Below the pieces are notes generated by a model. It saw nothing but the letters and a program-made list of their open reading frames with translations. It searched no databases and was not told the DNA's origin. Shown one piece after another: positions 1 through 7,895 of a stretch of DNA of 64,000 nucleotides. Every line of letters begins with the position of its first letter. Within the stretch, counting starts at the first letter, position 1. The stretch comes from Halobacillus massiliensis. Lineage in GTDB: Bacteria; Bacillota; Bacilli; Bacillales; Halobacillaceae. The stretch covers positions 248,001-312,000 of the forward strand of contig NZ_LT800499.1 in NCBI RefSeq assembly GCF_900166625.1. Direction: 5' to 3'. The position numbers and the translations under genes are program-made.

Positions 1-111
1 CTCGATGCTGACAACTGTTTGGCCTCCTTAGAGAAGAATGAACTCAACTTCGTAAGGATAGTATACGGAGGGGGGACACCAGGTAGAACTGCTGGTATTT
101 CCACTTTCTAA
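1..111 (+). CDS. possible 3' end of an unidentified gene (partial)
   Basis: Frame 1 is open from the window edge for 36 codons and stops at TAA 109-111. The tail is glycine-rich (IVYGGGTPGRTAGISTF). I do not recognise the family. No terminator follows before the next gene. It could be chance open frame, since only 36 codons are visible. Confidence 0.3.
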   Translation, partial: LDADNCLASLEKNELNFVRIVYGGGTPGRTAGISTF

Positions 112-210
112 ATGAGGGGTTATTTTCCTGATTGTGGATAAAAGGATATTGAATTAAATCTTAATCCCTATTACCATGGACTCAGCTGTAATAATAAAGG
201 AGGAAGGCTG

Positions 211-756
211 TTGAAAGGAATCGGGATCGGCTTATCGATTGTTATTTGCTTAGGCGTTTTCGGCGCTATAGGCTATATGGCATTTGATATTATAACAGGC
301 GACGTAAAAGAGACGACACAGACTGAAGAAAGCACGAGTACAGAGACTCAAGAACAGAAAGTAGAAGAGTTATCCCGAAAAAAATTTGCAGAAGGAGACG
401 AAGAGGATTTAAACCCTTTTGGTGACTCAAAGAAGCAGATGGATTTAACAAGTTCGGACTATCAGGAATACATACACCAGATGTCTCACCAGAAAGTAAA
501 GGCAGATAAAAAGTGGGGCTTTTATTTAATTACAGAGGAACGGATTGACTGGCTGATTGAAGGATTGGAAGTTGTAAATCTAAAGCAGAAAGACCGATAC
601 TCCAAGATACTAAGTACCTGGCAGAATGGAGACTTTTCAGCAGCTGATGACCATCACAATGAGATGTGGAGACTGCAGGGGGGTACTGTAGGAAAAGCAT
701 TCGGTATATTATCAGAGGCAGAAGAAGAAGCATATATTGAAAAAAGCAGACATTAA
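211..756 (+). CDS. membrane-anchored DUF6241 domain protein
   Basis: A 181-residue protein of unknown function. It starts at TTG 211, supported by the ribosome binding site AAAGGAGG about 8 bases upstream. Residues 1-28 form one hydrophobic segment (signal anchor), followed by a Thr/Glu/Gln-rich linker (about residues 33-60). The conserved C-terminal domain holds the segments YQEYIHQMSHQKV and KKWGFY, which I recognise as DUF6241 of Bacillaceae. The predicted topology places the domain outside the membrane. A terminator follows directly, so it is probably transcribed alone. No function is known to me for the family. Confidence 0.75.
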   Translation: MKGIGIGLSIVICLGVFGAIGYMAFDIITGDVKETTQTEESTSTETQEQKVEELSRKKFAEGDEEDLNPFGDSKKQMDLTSSDYQEYIHQMSHQKVKADKKWGFYLITEERIDWLIEGLEVVNLKQKDRYSKILSTWQNGDFSAADDHHNEMWRLQGGTVGKAFGILSEAEEEAYIEKSRH

Positions 757-757
757 G

Positions 758-789
758 AAATCCCGAAGGCCGCTCTTCGGGATTTTTTT
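758..789 (+). terminator. rho-independent terminator after the DUF6241 gene
   Basis: The inverted repeat AAATCCCGAAG / CTTCGGGATTT with a 6-base loop is followed by a run of seven T. It starts one base after the stop codon of the preceding gene. Confidence 0.9.
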
Positions 790-847
790 GAGGTAACATA
801 ATTTTCTCCTTTAGCATTTTCAGGAGAGTCCTTTAAAAAATTCCTTG

Positions 848-991
848 TTATTTGTAAAAAGACGCTCCAATAATAACAAGAAGAATAAACAACACAACGA
901 TGAGCGCGAAGCCTCCGCCTCGGCCGTAACCGCCATAACCGCCGCAGCCCCAGCCGCCATAGCCGCCCCAGCCACCAAATCCGTAGCCCAT
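848..991 (-). CDS. YjcZ-family small glycine-rich membrane protein
   Basis: A 47-residue protein. The first half is a Gly/Tyr/Trp-rich stretch ([20 protein letters not shown]) and the second half a single hydrophobic segment ([19 protein letters not shown]). This is the layout of the YjcZ family of Bacillaceae, often linked to sporulation. The start at 991 is chosen because AAAGGTGG lies about 8 bases upstream; an upstream in-frame extension has no ribosome binding site and no family resemblance. It is a monocistronic gene facing its neighbour. Confidence 0.85.
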   Translation of the reverse strand: MGYGFGGWGGYGGWGCGGYGGYGRGGGFALIVVLFILLVIIGASFYK

Positions 992-1134
992 ATTGTTCAC
1001 CACCTTTATTTGCATTTGTAGCATCTTATGAAGAAGAGGATACATATGGAAAGGCTATTGTCGGATATGTATAAAAAAACACTAAAATACGGGATTGGAA
1101 TATAGATATTTAAAAAGCTGCGGGAGTGAGAAGA

Positions 1135-1830
1135 TTGAGGAGTGATCCAACTAAAACAGCGAGAGGCTTTATCGAGGAATACTTTCCACATTGTGAAGCT
1201 GCCTTGTTATCGGGAAGTGTTGTCCGGGGAGAACACACCTCTTCATCAGATTTAGATATCGTCATACTGGAAAAAGATACTTATCGAAAATCGTTTGTCT
1301 ATCAAGAATGGCCTATTGAAGCATTTGTATATAATGAAGACTCCTTAGATTATACTTTTTTTATTGAAAAACAGCATGGAGTTCCACTCCTCACACGCCT
1401 CTGTGCAGAGGGTGTCATCATCAAAGGGGGAATGAGAGCAGATGCGTTAATTGAGGAGGGGAAGAAAAGCCTATTAGAAGGGCCCAATCCTCTGCCTGCT
1501 TATAAATTAGACCAATGCCGGTACATGATCTCTGACCTTCTTGATGATTTAGAAGGATCTGCCTGCAAAGCGGAGGATATCTTTACAGTTTCTGCTCTGA
1601 TCGGCCAGCTGCATTCCTTTATTTTAAGGGCTGAGCAAAAATGGACGGGTGAAGGGAAATGGATGTATCGTTCTCTAAAAAAACATAATCCACTGATCGC
1701 CAGGAGGCTCGCTGAATGTACAGAGACCTTTTACAAAAGCCATCAAAAAGAGGACATCATCCAGCTGGCTGATGAACTGCTCAAACCTTTTGGAGGCAGG
1801 CTCTTTCATGATTTTATGTCACGGCACTAG
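1135..1830 (+). CDS. nucleotidyltransferase-domain protein
   Basis: A protein of about 231 residues whose N-terminal third carries the DNA polymerase beta-like nucleotidyltransferase signature GSVVRGEHTSSSDLDIVI: the GS motif followed by D-x-D for metal-bound nucleotide transfer. The C-terminal part is helical without a motif I recognise. The natural substrate (protein, small molecule or antibiotic) cannot be told from sequence. TTG 1135 is preferred over GTG 1126 because GGGAG lies about 8 bases before the TTG and no such site precedes the GTG. It stands alone, 70 bases before the cupin gene. Confidence 0.75.
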   Translation: MRSDPTKTARGFIEEYFPHCEAALLSGSVVRGEHTSSSDLDIVILEKDTYRKSFVYQEWPIEAFVYNEDSLDYTFFIEKQHGVPLLTRLCAEGVIIKGGMRADALIEEGKKSLLEGPNPLPAYKLDQCRYMISDLLDDLEGSACKAEDIFTVSALIGQLHSFILRAEQKWTGEGKWMYRSLKKHNPLIARRLAECTETFYKSHQKEDIIQLADELLKPFGGRLFHDFMSRH

Positions 1831-1900
1831 CGGAAGAGTGAAATGAGGGAATGAAAAAGTGATATAATTTTTAAAATTGCTTAATGAAGGAGGTAAAGCG

Positions 1901-2389
1901 ATGAACAGCAAGGATCTCATAGACCATCTAGGGTTAATACCTCATCCAGAAGGAGGTTTCTATAAACAAACCTATCATTCAACATTGGGGACAAATACAC
2001 CCAGGGGACAAAGGAGCTTATATACAAGCATTTATTTTCTGCTGCGCTCAGAAGATGTTTCCCACTTTCACAGGCTTCAATCGGACGAACTATGGTACTA
2101 TCACGGCGGCAGCACGCTAACCGTCCATATGATTACTCCAGAAGGGGAATACAAGCAAATAAAACTGGGATTGAATGTCGCTAGAGGAGAGGTGCCTCAG
2201 TTTGTTGTGCCAAGGTATACAATTTTCGGCTCGTCTGTTGATGAGGAGGATACGTTCTCTTTCGTAGGATGCATGGTTTCTCCTGGGTTTGATTTTAAAG
2301 ACTTTGAACTATTTGATAAACAAGAACTTCTGGATAAATATCCGGAGCATCGTGATGTTATAGAAAGGCTCGCCATTGAGGGTAAATAA
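1901..2389 (+). CDS. DUF985-type cupin protein
   Basis: A 162-residue protein with the RmlC-like cupin fold of the DUF985 family. Visible family features are the opening LGLIPHPEGGFYKQTYHS, the segment SVYFLL-like STYIFLL followed by SHFHRLQSDELWYYHGG, and FVVPRYTIFGSSV. The histidines of the HFHR and WYYH segments fit a cupin metal or sugar pocket. ATG 1901 is preceded by AAGGAGG at ideal spacing; the frame extends eight codons upstream but without a ribosome binding site. The substrate is unknown. The gene is followed by dispersed repeats rather than by a terminator. Confidence 0.8.
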   Translation: MNSKDLIDHLGLIPHPEGGFYKQTYHSTLGTNTPRGQRSLYTSIYFLLRSEDVSHFHRLQSDELWYYHGGSTLTVHMITPEGEYKQIKLGLNVARGEVPQFVVPRYTIFGSSVDEEDTFSFVGCMVSPGFDFKDFELFDKQELLDKYPEHRDVIERLAIEGK

Positions 2390-2453
2390 CATGCTCAAGT
2401 GGAACTCCTTCCCTAACCTTTCCCCATTTACCATTTTGAGGAAGTATAAAGAC

Positions 2454-2865
2454 TGTTCCGTTTACTGTAGTAAGAGAAAAGCGGCTGGAAATGACTCCCT
2501 TTCCGCGGGGAGCCGGTGAGCTAGCTCGTTCCACTTGCGGATCTCACCCTGGCTCTATCTCCCTGCAGGAGTCTCACCATTTCCCAGCCTCTTTACCGGC
2601 GATGGCGTAAACGGAACTCTATGTTTGTAAGAAAATCCTCTACTTTAGTTCTCTTACTAAATGTTCCGTTACTCTAAAAAACATAAAGGGCCGGGGGAAA
2701 CGGCGAGACTCCTATGGGAGAAAAGAACAGGGTAAGATCCCGGAGGGCTAAAAGGCCGAGGAAGCTTACCGTTCGCCCATGGAAAGCGAGTGGTTTCCCC
2801 AGGCCCGGTCCTCTTTATCAAGGTAAACGGACCAAGGAAATCTCCTTCAACTATCTATCGGAGGA
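2454..2865. repeat. composite intergenic repeat, unit I (A copy minus, B copy plus)
   Basis: Two related structured repeats lie back to back. The A copy (2454-2617, reading on minus) has ends GTTCCGTTTA and TAAACGGAAC. The B copy (2663-2865, reading on plus) contains helix halves GGGGAAAC (2694-2701) and GTTTCCCC (2793-2800). The 45-base spacer between them resembles, in reverse complement, the spacer of the unit at 52184. There is no coding content: an open frame crossing the B copy is also produced by other copies and is an artefact. This fills the gap between the cupin and SpoIIAA-like genes. Confidence 0.85.
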
Positions 2866-3034
2866 GCATAAAACAGGGGAAAGTGGTTTGCCTTTTTAAA
2901 TAAATCATTCGTCATTCGCATCCCCTAATAAATTTAGACATTGTGATTACAAACATGAAAAAAATGGGGTTTATGTCAATGATTCCAGGGAATTCTACCT
3001 GTAAGAAGTTGTTTGATGAAGGAGGTATTTCAAG

Positions 3035-3397
3035 GTGTTCACCATTCTTCCAAGCCGGGATACGTCCACGGTGGCTGTGGAAATTGAAGGAAAAGCAACA
3101 GGTGAGGATGCCAGGAAACTTAACGAGCATATCGAGAAACACTTTGGTGAAGAGAAAAAATTTAACGTCCTTGCAGTTATTCATGAGCTGGAAGGAACGA
3201 CAGCAAAAGGAATAATGGACGGGATAAAGGTGGATGCCAAAAGGTGGGACCAGTTTAATAAATTCGCCGTCCTTAGTGATAAAAAGTCGATTAACGTGTC
3301 TGCAAAGGCAGGCAGCTACCTGCCTGGAGTGAAAGCAAAAGACTTTGATAAAGATGAGATAGAAAGCGCTTGGAATTGGATTCAGGAAAAAAATTAA
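3035..3397 (+). CDS. SpoIIAA-like (STAS-fold) protein
   Basis: A 120-residue protein starting at GTG 3035, with GGAGG 9 bases upstream. The pattern of alternating strands and helices, with VAVEIEGKATGEDARKL near the N-terminus, VLAVIHELEG in the middle and FAVLSDKK later, fits the SpoIIAA-like family of STAS/CRAL-TRIO-like domains. Such proteins occur in many non-sporulation contexts and their ligand is unknown. It stands alone. The hairpin at 3418 lies just downstream, shared with the convergent YqjF gene. Confidence 0.75.
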   Translation: MFTILPSRDTSTVAVEIEGKATGEDARKLNEHIEKHFGEEKKFNVLAVIHELEGTTAKGIMDGIKVDAKRWDQFNKFAVLSDKKSINVSAKAGSYLPGVKAKDFDKDEIESAWNWIQEKN

Positions 3398-3417
3398 ATG
3401 TCTTTTCGATTCTCGAC

Positions 3418-3454
3418 AGTAAAGGAGCCTCCTGGAAAGGAAGGCTCCTTTACT
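3418..3454. terminator. hairpin between convergent genes
   Basis: AGTAAAGGAGCC (3418-3429) pairs perfectly with GGCTCCTTTACT (3443-3454). There is no strong T-run on either side, so termination is inferred mainly from its position between two converging genes. Confidence 0.6.
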
Positions 3455-4190
3455 ATGATTTCTGCAGCGGCCAAAACACCACTCTTCTGGATTCTGCATA
3501 ATGAAAAAGCATTTGCCCTCCCGACAAGGAAGAAGGAGACACAGGAAGCAGGTTATGAGTTTCAAAATGACCCTCTGCATCTTGAAGACTCCAAGGAAGA
3601 TGATGCACACCTACTGTATATATTTCATTTCGAATCGGTGTAAACAAATAGTAGCGTTCCACCAGCCAGCTTGCGAGACTGCCTTTTTCAGGATAATATG
3701 CCTCTGCACCAATCTGCCAGCTTCCTTCCAGGAAAGCTCCTGACTTTCCTCTGCGCCTGCTGTAATAATGGAAGCTGTCTTCGTTACGATGCATTCTCAT
3801 ATCAGCATAGTAATAAGGGAGGGTGGTCATTCGCGCACCAAGTACGTCCAATAATTTTTCAGCATCAAGGCTGAAGAAATAGATGCCGGGAAGACCGTTG
3901 CGCTTTACATATGTACGGACATTCAGCTCTAAAAAATGATGAAGGTAAGGGATTTTGGGGGTCAGGCGAAAATGCATGCCGCTTACAAGAAACGGCAGGA
4001 CGGTAATCCATGCCTTTCCGTTATATGTATCCAATTCGAGGCCTTCTGGTAATAGAGGAGTAAGGGCCTCATTTTTAACAGAATGATGCATAAATAATGT
4101 ATGATCCCATCTTTGTGAAAAAATCCACGGTCCTTTAGGAAGAGGAGAATCACGATGCTCTGTTGTTGACAGGATTTCTTTATATCTCAT
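3453..4190 (-). CDS. YqjF family protein (DUF2071)
   Basis: A 245-residue protein of the YqjF/DUF2071 family. The N-terminus has the family pattern of a Trp-rich opening, then LLPEGLELDTYNGKAWITVLPF, followed by LNVRTYVKRNGLPGIYFFSLDA. The function is unknown; the fold is related to acetoacetate decarboxylase-like proteins in my recollection. ATG 4190 is preceded by AGGAGAG at 7-base spacing. It is separated from the upstream CBS gene by that gene's terminator, so it is likely its own transcription unit. Confidence 0.85.
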   Translation of the reverse strand: MRYKEILSTTEHRDSPLPKGPWIFSQRWDHTLFMHHSVKNEALTPLLPEGLELDTYNGKAWITVLPFLVSGMHFRLTPKIPYLHHFLELNVRTYVKRNGLPGIYFFSLDAEKLLDVLGARMTTLPYYYADMRMHRNEDSFHYYSRRRGKSGAFLEGSWQIGAEAYYPEKGSLASWLVERYYLFTPIRNEIYTVGVHHLPWSLQDAEGHFETHNLLPVSPSSLSGGQMLFHYAESRRVVFWPLQKS

Positions 4191-4212
4191 TTATGTTCTC
4201 TCCTAAAACAAG

Positions 4213-4256
4213 CAGGTACGGCCGGGAGAGGGGGAGGTTCAACCTGGCCGTACCTG
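4213..4256 (-). terminator. rho-independent terminator after the CBS gene
   Basis: CAGGTACGGCC and GGCCGTACCTG form an 11-bp perfect stem. On the minus strand it is followed by GCTTGTTTT, a moderate T-rich tail. Confidence 0.8.
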
Positions 4257-4288
4257 TGTTTATAAATTCACTTTACCCGCATTGGGCA

Positions 4289-4711
4289 TTAATTATTCCC
4301 TTTTCCTTTAGAAACTTCACTTACGATATCAGCTGCTACTTCATTAGCACCTTCAATGCCGATATCTCCAAGGCTTACAACCCCTTGAATAGAATCATTC
4401 TCAATGACAAGCAGACGCTTGATCTGATGATCCTGCATAAGTCTTGCTGCTTCTTGAACATCCATATCAGGATATCCTGTCACTACATTCTCTGTCATAA
4501 CATCGGATGCTTTAATATTATCAGGAGAACCTTTTGCGAGTCCTTTAACGACAATGTCGCGATCAGTGACTACACCGACGTATCTGTCATTCTCAACGAG
4601 CGGAATGAAACCAACATCTTGTTCTTTCATGTGTTTCGCTAAAGTCTGTAAATCATCGGACGCATTGCAAGAGGCTAGATTACTTGTCATATAGTCTTTT
4701 ACGACACTCAT
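4289..4711 (-). CDS. tandem CBS-domain protein
   Basis: A 140-residue protein made only of two CBS motifs (about residues 8-60 and 70-125), with VVTDRDIVVKGLA and VVSLGDIGI as the typical second-strand segments. Two CBS motifs form one Bateman module that binds adenine nucleotides or other ligands. Stand-alone proteins of this type are common in bacilli (YhcV-like) and are often stress-induced, though I see no convincing SigB promoter here. ATG 4711 has AAAGGTGG 9 bases upstream. The partner is unknown. Confidence 0.85.
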   Translation of the reverse strand: MSVVKDYMTSNLASCNASDDLQTLAKHMKEQDVGFIPLVENDRYVGVVTDRDIVVKGLAKGSPDNIKASDVMTENVVTGYPDMDVQEAARLMQDHQIKRLLVIENDSIQGVVSLGDIGIEGANEVAADIVSEVSKGKGNN

Positions 4712-4941
4712 TAGTTATCCACCTTTCAAATATTGATGTTATTTTGATATATATTTCTGTTTCCGTATTCCAGAAAATTTAAACATAAAAAATTCGACAA
4801 ATGTTGATAACACAGGGGTTTAGTGAGCGGTGGAAGAAACATTTTAGTTTAGTGATATAAAAAGTATGGGAAGGGTTTCATGGTAAAAAAGACAGTATGA
4901 TAAAATATAATGAAACCGCTGCCATAAAGGAGCTGAGTCTT

Positions 4942-6300
4942 ATGCTGTCGATAATTAATAAATATAAAGATGGAATTTTTGAAACACTGTTTGAAAATGT
5001 GAATCAATGTATCGTGATCGTTGATAAAAAAGGCTATATTACTTATATGAATGAAGGCTATTGTGAGTTTTTACAAGTAGATAAAGCAGAAGTTAAAGGG
5101 AAACACGTCACGGAAGTGATTCATAATACTAGAATGCATATTGTCGTTGAAACCGGAAAAGAAGAAATGGCGGACATTCAGTACATCCGCGGCAATTATA
5201 TGATTGCCAACCGTGTACCGCTGCGCTCTGAAGGTGAAATTGTCGGTGCCCTTGGGATGGTTTTATTTCGTGATACAGAGGAATGGCTGAAGATGAACAG
5301 CCATATTAAAACACTCCTCCTGGAACTTGAAAATTACCGTAATCAAATGAATAAACAGAACGGTACAAGCTACTCACTTCACGACATTATAACGGCTTCC
5401 CCTAAAATACAGGAAGTTAAGGACAAAGTGAAAAAGCTGGCAGCCGGGGAGGTTTCTGTACTGTTAAGGGGAGAAAGCGGGACAGGTAAGGAGCTTTTTG
5501 CCCACAGTATTCATCAGCTAAGTGAACGCCATATGAAACCTTTTGTAAAGGTGAACTGTGCGGCTATACCGGAAAATTTATTCGAGTCCGAGCTCTTTGG
5601 TTACCAGGAAGGGGCTTTTACCGGAGCTAAAAAAGGCGGCAAGCCGGGGAAATTCCAGCTTGCCGATGGAGGTACTATTTTTCTAGATGAAATCGGTGAC
5701 ATGCCATTACATGCCCAGGTGAAAATTTTAAGAGTGCTGCAGGAGGGTGAGGTTGAAGCGATCGGTGCTGTAAAACCGAAGAAAATCGATGTGAGGGTGG
5801 TGGCGGCAACCAATCAGTCGCTCGAAGATTTAATCGAGAAGCAGGAATTCCGAAAGGACTTATTTTACCGAATAAATGCCATGCAGGTGTTTATCCCTCC
5901 ATTAAGGGAACGTTCAGAGGATTTGCGGGTGCTATCCAAATACCTGTTACAGAAGCTGACCGATCGAATCGGGAAACGGGTCACTGACTTTTCAGCAGAA
6001 GTTTACAGCTGTTTTCAACGCTATAACTGGCCGGGAAATGTAAGGGAGCTTGAGAATGTAATAGAGTCAGCAGTTTATTTAACGAATGATGAAACGATCC
6101 AGCTTGGCGACTTGCCTGATCATATGCAAAGAGAATTCCAGCCGGCCCCGAAAACTTTAAAGGGGATTCTCGAAGATACAGAAAAGAAGGCACTGGAACA
6201 GGCTTTAAAAAGGTTCAAGAATGACAAAGCGGCTGCCGCTAAATCGCTGGGAATCGGAAAAACCAGCTTTTATGACAAACTGAAAAAATACAGGCTGTGA
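4942..6300 (+). CDS. sigma-54-dependent PAS/AAA+/Fis-type activator
   Basis: A 452-residue enhancer-binding activator. Residues about 13-115 form a PAS sensor. The AAA+ domain has Walker A GESGTGKE (177-184), the sigma-54-contacting GAFTGA loop (224-229) and Walker B GTIFLDEIGD (244-253). The C-terminal Fis-type helix-turn-helix ends in KAAAAKSLGIGKTSFYDKL. ATG 4942 is preferred because AAAGGAG lies 8 bases upstream; an in-frame ATG at 4897 has no clear site. It is immediately upstream of an operon with a sigma-54 promoter and three matching inverted repeats, so it very likely activates 3-hydroxybutyrate use. The PAS ligand is unknown. There is no response-regulator receiver domain, so control is probably by direct ligand sensing. 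Confidence 0.93.
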   Translation: MLSIINKYKDGIFETLFENVNQCIVIVDKKGYITYMNEGYCEFLQVDKAEVKGKHVTEVIHNTRMHIVVETGKEEMADIQYIRGNYMIANRVPLRSEGEIVGALGMVLFRDTEEWLKMNSHIKTLLLELENYRNQMNKQNGTSYSLHDIITASPKIQEVKDKVKKLAAGEVSVLLRGESGTGKELFAHSIHQLSERHMKPFVKVNCAAIPENLFESELFGYQEGAFTGAKKGGKPGKFQLADGGTIFLDEIGDMPLHAQVKILRVLQEGEVEAIGAVKPKKIDVRVVAATNQSLEDLIEKQEFRKDLFYRINAMQVFIPPLRERSEDLRVLSKYLLQKLTDRIGKRVTDFSAEVYSCFQRYNWPGNVRELENVIESAVYLTNDETIQLGDLPDHMQREFQPAPKTLKGILEDTEKKALEQALKRFKNDKAAAAKSLGIGKTSFYDKLKKYRL

Positions 6301-6301
6301 G

Positions 6302-6351
6302 TCATTCCGTGAATCCGGAAGTTTATTCCGGGTAAGCGGAATGATTTTTTT
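6302..6351 (+). terminator. terminator of the activator gene, overlapping two activator-site candidates
   Basis: TCATTCCG (6302-6309) pairs with CGGAATGA (6337-6344), followed by seven T. The two arms are also parts of the inverted repeats at 6305-6320 and 6326-6341, so one stretch seems to serve both as terminator and as protein-binding DNA. Confidence 0.75.
6305..6341. promoter_or_regulatory. two upstream activator sites (TTCCG-N6-CGGAA)
   Basis: Two 16-bp inverted repeats of exactly TTCCG-N6-CGGAA lie at 6305-6320 and 6326-6341. Their starts are 21 bp apart, two helical turns, so both would face the same side of the DNA. They sit about 165 bp before the expected transcription start, a normal place for sigma-54 enhancer sites. 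Binding by the upstream activator is inferred. Confidence 0.7.
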
Positions 6352-6404
6352 ATGCCTTCAATGTAAGGGTTTTCATGAATGTAGTAAATGAACATAATAA
6401 CCAA

Positions 6405-6420
6405 TTCCGGATTTCCGGAA
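6405..6420. promoter_or_regulatory. third upstream activator site (TTCCG-N6-CGGAA)
   Basis: TTCCG-GATTTC-CGGAA, the same 16-bp pattern as the two sites upstream and embedded in the 20-bp palindrome AATTCCGG-N4-CCGGAATT. It is centred about 76 bp before the expected start. Confidence 0.7.
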
Positions 6421-6461
6421 TTAAATGATGACGAACCCTGGCGAATCCTTAGTTTAATTGT

Positions 6462-6477
6462 TGGCACGAATCTTGCA
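6462..6477 (+). promoter_or_regulatory. sigma-54 (-24/-12) promoter
   Basis: TGGCACG-AATC-TTGCA matches the sigma-54 consensus TGGCACG-N4-TTGCW at every position. The GG (6463-6464) and GC (6475-6476) have the required spacing. The expected start is near 6488, 19 bases before scoA. Confidence 0.93.
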
Positions 6478-6506
6478 TATAAAAGGGTGAAGGGAGTGTT
6501 AGGAAG

Positions 6507-7199
6507 ATGAAAACGATATATTCATCATTTGAACAAGCTGTTAAAGAAATAAAAGACGGATCAACGATTATGGTTGGTGGCTTCGGACTTGTAGGAATAC
6601 CGGAGAACCTGATTCTTGCATTAGTAGATTCAAAAGTGAAGCACCTGACCGTTATCTCTAACAACTGCGGGGTAGACGACTGGGGTCTTGGACTGCTTCT
6701 TAAAAATAAGCAGATTGATAAAATGGTAGGATCCTATGTTGGAGAAAATAAAGAGTTCGAACGTCAGGTTCTTTCAGGGGAGCTTGAAGTCGAGCTGACG
6801 CCTCAGGGCACCCTTGCGGAAAGAATACGTGCCGGCGGAGCAGGAATCCCGGCCTTTTATACACCAGCAGGGGTAGGAACGCCAATCGCAGAAAACGGTG
6901 AAGTCAGAAACTTTGATGGAAAAGACTATCTTCTTCAAACCGGCCTTCGCGCAGATTTCAGCCTTGTGCGTGCGGTTAAAGGAGATAGACAGGGGAACCT
7001 TGTCTACAACAAAACGGCCCGTAATTTCAACCCGATGATGGCGGCTGCGGGCAAAGTAACAATAGCTGAAGTTGAGGAGCTTGTGGAAACAGGAGAGCTT
7101 TTTGCAGATGAAATCCATACTCCCGGTATTTATGTTCAAGGACTGATTGAAGGAGAACAGGAAAAGCGGATTGAACGACTGACGCTTGCTCAAGCATAA
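6507..7199 (+). CDS. scoA: 3-oxoacid CoA-transferase, subunit A
   Basis: The 230-residue alpha subunit of a family I CoA-transferase, which moves CoA from succinyl-CoA (or another acyl-CoA) to acetoacetate. Family features are the opening [22 protein letters not shown] and the later [12 protein letters not shown] segment. It is the first gene behind the sigma-54 promoter, with a RBS of the AGGGAG/TAGGAAG type. The partner subunit follows 18 bases downstream. Whether the donor is succinyl-CoA or acetyl-CoA cannot be decided from sequence; the dehydrogenase and thiolase next to it favour ketone-body degradation. Confidence 0.92.
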   Translation: MKTIYSSFEQAVKEIKDGSTIMVGGFGLVGIPENLILALVDSKVKHLTVISNNCGVDDWGLGLLLKNKQIDKMVGSYVGENKEFERQVLSGELEVELTPQGTLAERIRAGGAGIPAFYTPAGVGTPIAENGEVRNFDGKDYLLQTGLRADFSLVRAVKGDRQGNLVYNKTARNFNPMMAAAGKVTIAEVEELVETGELFADEIHTPGIYVQGLIEGEQEKRIERLTLAQA

Positions 7200-7217
7200 C
7201 TATAGGAGGGGAAAATA

Positions 7218-7883
7218 ATGAAATTAGATAGAGCTAAAGTGAGGGAGCAGATTGCCCGTCGAGCTGAACAGGAAATTGAAAGCGGTTACTATGTGAACCT
7301 GGGCATTGGTATGCCGACAATGGTTGCGAATTATATTCAGGGTGATAAAGAAGTTGTCCTGCAGTCAGAAAATGGCCTGCTCGGGATTGGACGGTCTCCT
7401 TATGAAGAAGAGGTTGATCCTGATTTAATCAACGCCGGAAAAGAAACCGTAACAGAAGCGATAGGAGCGTCCTATTGTGACAGTGCAGAATCTTTTGCCA
7501 TGATCCGCGGAGAACACCTCGACCTGGCCATACTCGGAGGAATGGAAGTTTCTGAAACAGGAGATCTTGCCAACTGGATGATTCCCGGAAAAATGATTAA
7601 AGGCATGGGTGGAGCAATGGATATCGTTCACGGAGCGAAAAAGATTGTTATCATCATGGATCATGTCAATAAACACGGGGAGCCGAAGATTTTAAAGGCC
7701 TGCAGCCTGCCGTTAACCGGTCAAGGAGTAGTAGACCGTATTATTACCGATCGGGCAGTGATTGATGTCACGTCAGAAGGCCTAGAATTGATCGAAGTGC
7801 TCAATGGTTTTTCAATAGAAGGAGTAAAAGCTTCGACTGAAGCTGAATTGCACGTCAGCGAAAAGTTACTGACTAATAATTAG
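7218..7883 (+). CDS. scoB: 3-oxoacid CoA-transferase, subunit B
   Basis: The 221-residue beta subunit. The catalytic glutamate is expected to be Glu51 in SENGLLGIG, the conserved motif that forms the glutamyl-CoA thioester. Glycine-rich NLGIGMPT precedes it, as in the family. The RBS is AGGAGG, 18 bases separate it from scoA and 12 from the dehydrogenase gene, so it is clearly one operon. Confidence 0.93.
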   Translation: MKLDRAKVREQIARRAEQEIESGYYVNLGIGMPTMVANYIQGDKEVVLQSENGLLGIGRSPYEEEVDPDLINAGKETVTEAIGASYCDSAESFAMIRGEHLDLAILGGMEVSETGDLANWMIPGKMIKGMGGAMDIVHGAKKIVIIMDHVNKHGEPKILKACSLPLTGQGVVDRIITDRAVIDVTSEGLELIEVLNGFSIEGVKASTEAELHVSEKLLTNN

Positions 7884-7895
7884 GAGGTTTTACAG

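Noticed and set aside
112-210. Terminator after the left-edge frame
   Set aside because: No stem with T-run is visible.
992-1045. N-terminal extension of the YjcZ-type protein
   Set aside because: The Shine-Dalgarno AAAGGTGG and family start fit ATG at 991; the extension is not family-like.
2714-2899. Arginine-rich small protein in the B repeat
   Set aside because: The same kind of frame is produced by the minus strand at 11311-11535 and other copies, follows the non-coding repeat, and has no consistent ribosome binding site.
2912-3643. Minus-strand 232-codon ORF and small plus-strand ORFs around the SpoIIAA-like gene
   Set aside because: They are out of frame with the SpoIIAA-like and YqjF genes and lack RBS and recognisable domains.
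4163-4642. Plus-strand ORF opposite the CBS gene
   Set aside because: It is antisense to a well-supported CBS gene and shows no protein family pattern.
4711-4896. SigB promoter before the CBS gene
   Set aside because: GTTTAA and a GGAATA-like element exist on minus but the spacing is only about 7 bases, too short.
4897-4941. Upstream ATG of the sigma-54 activator
   Set aside because: It has no clear ribosome binding site, whereas ATG 4942 has AAAGGAG at 8 bases.
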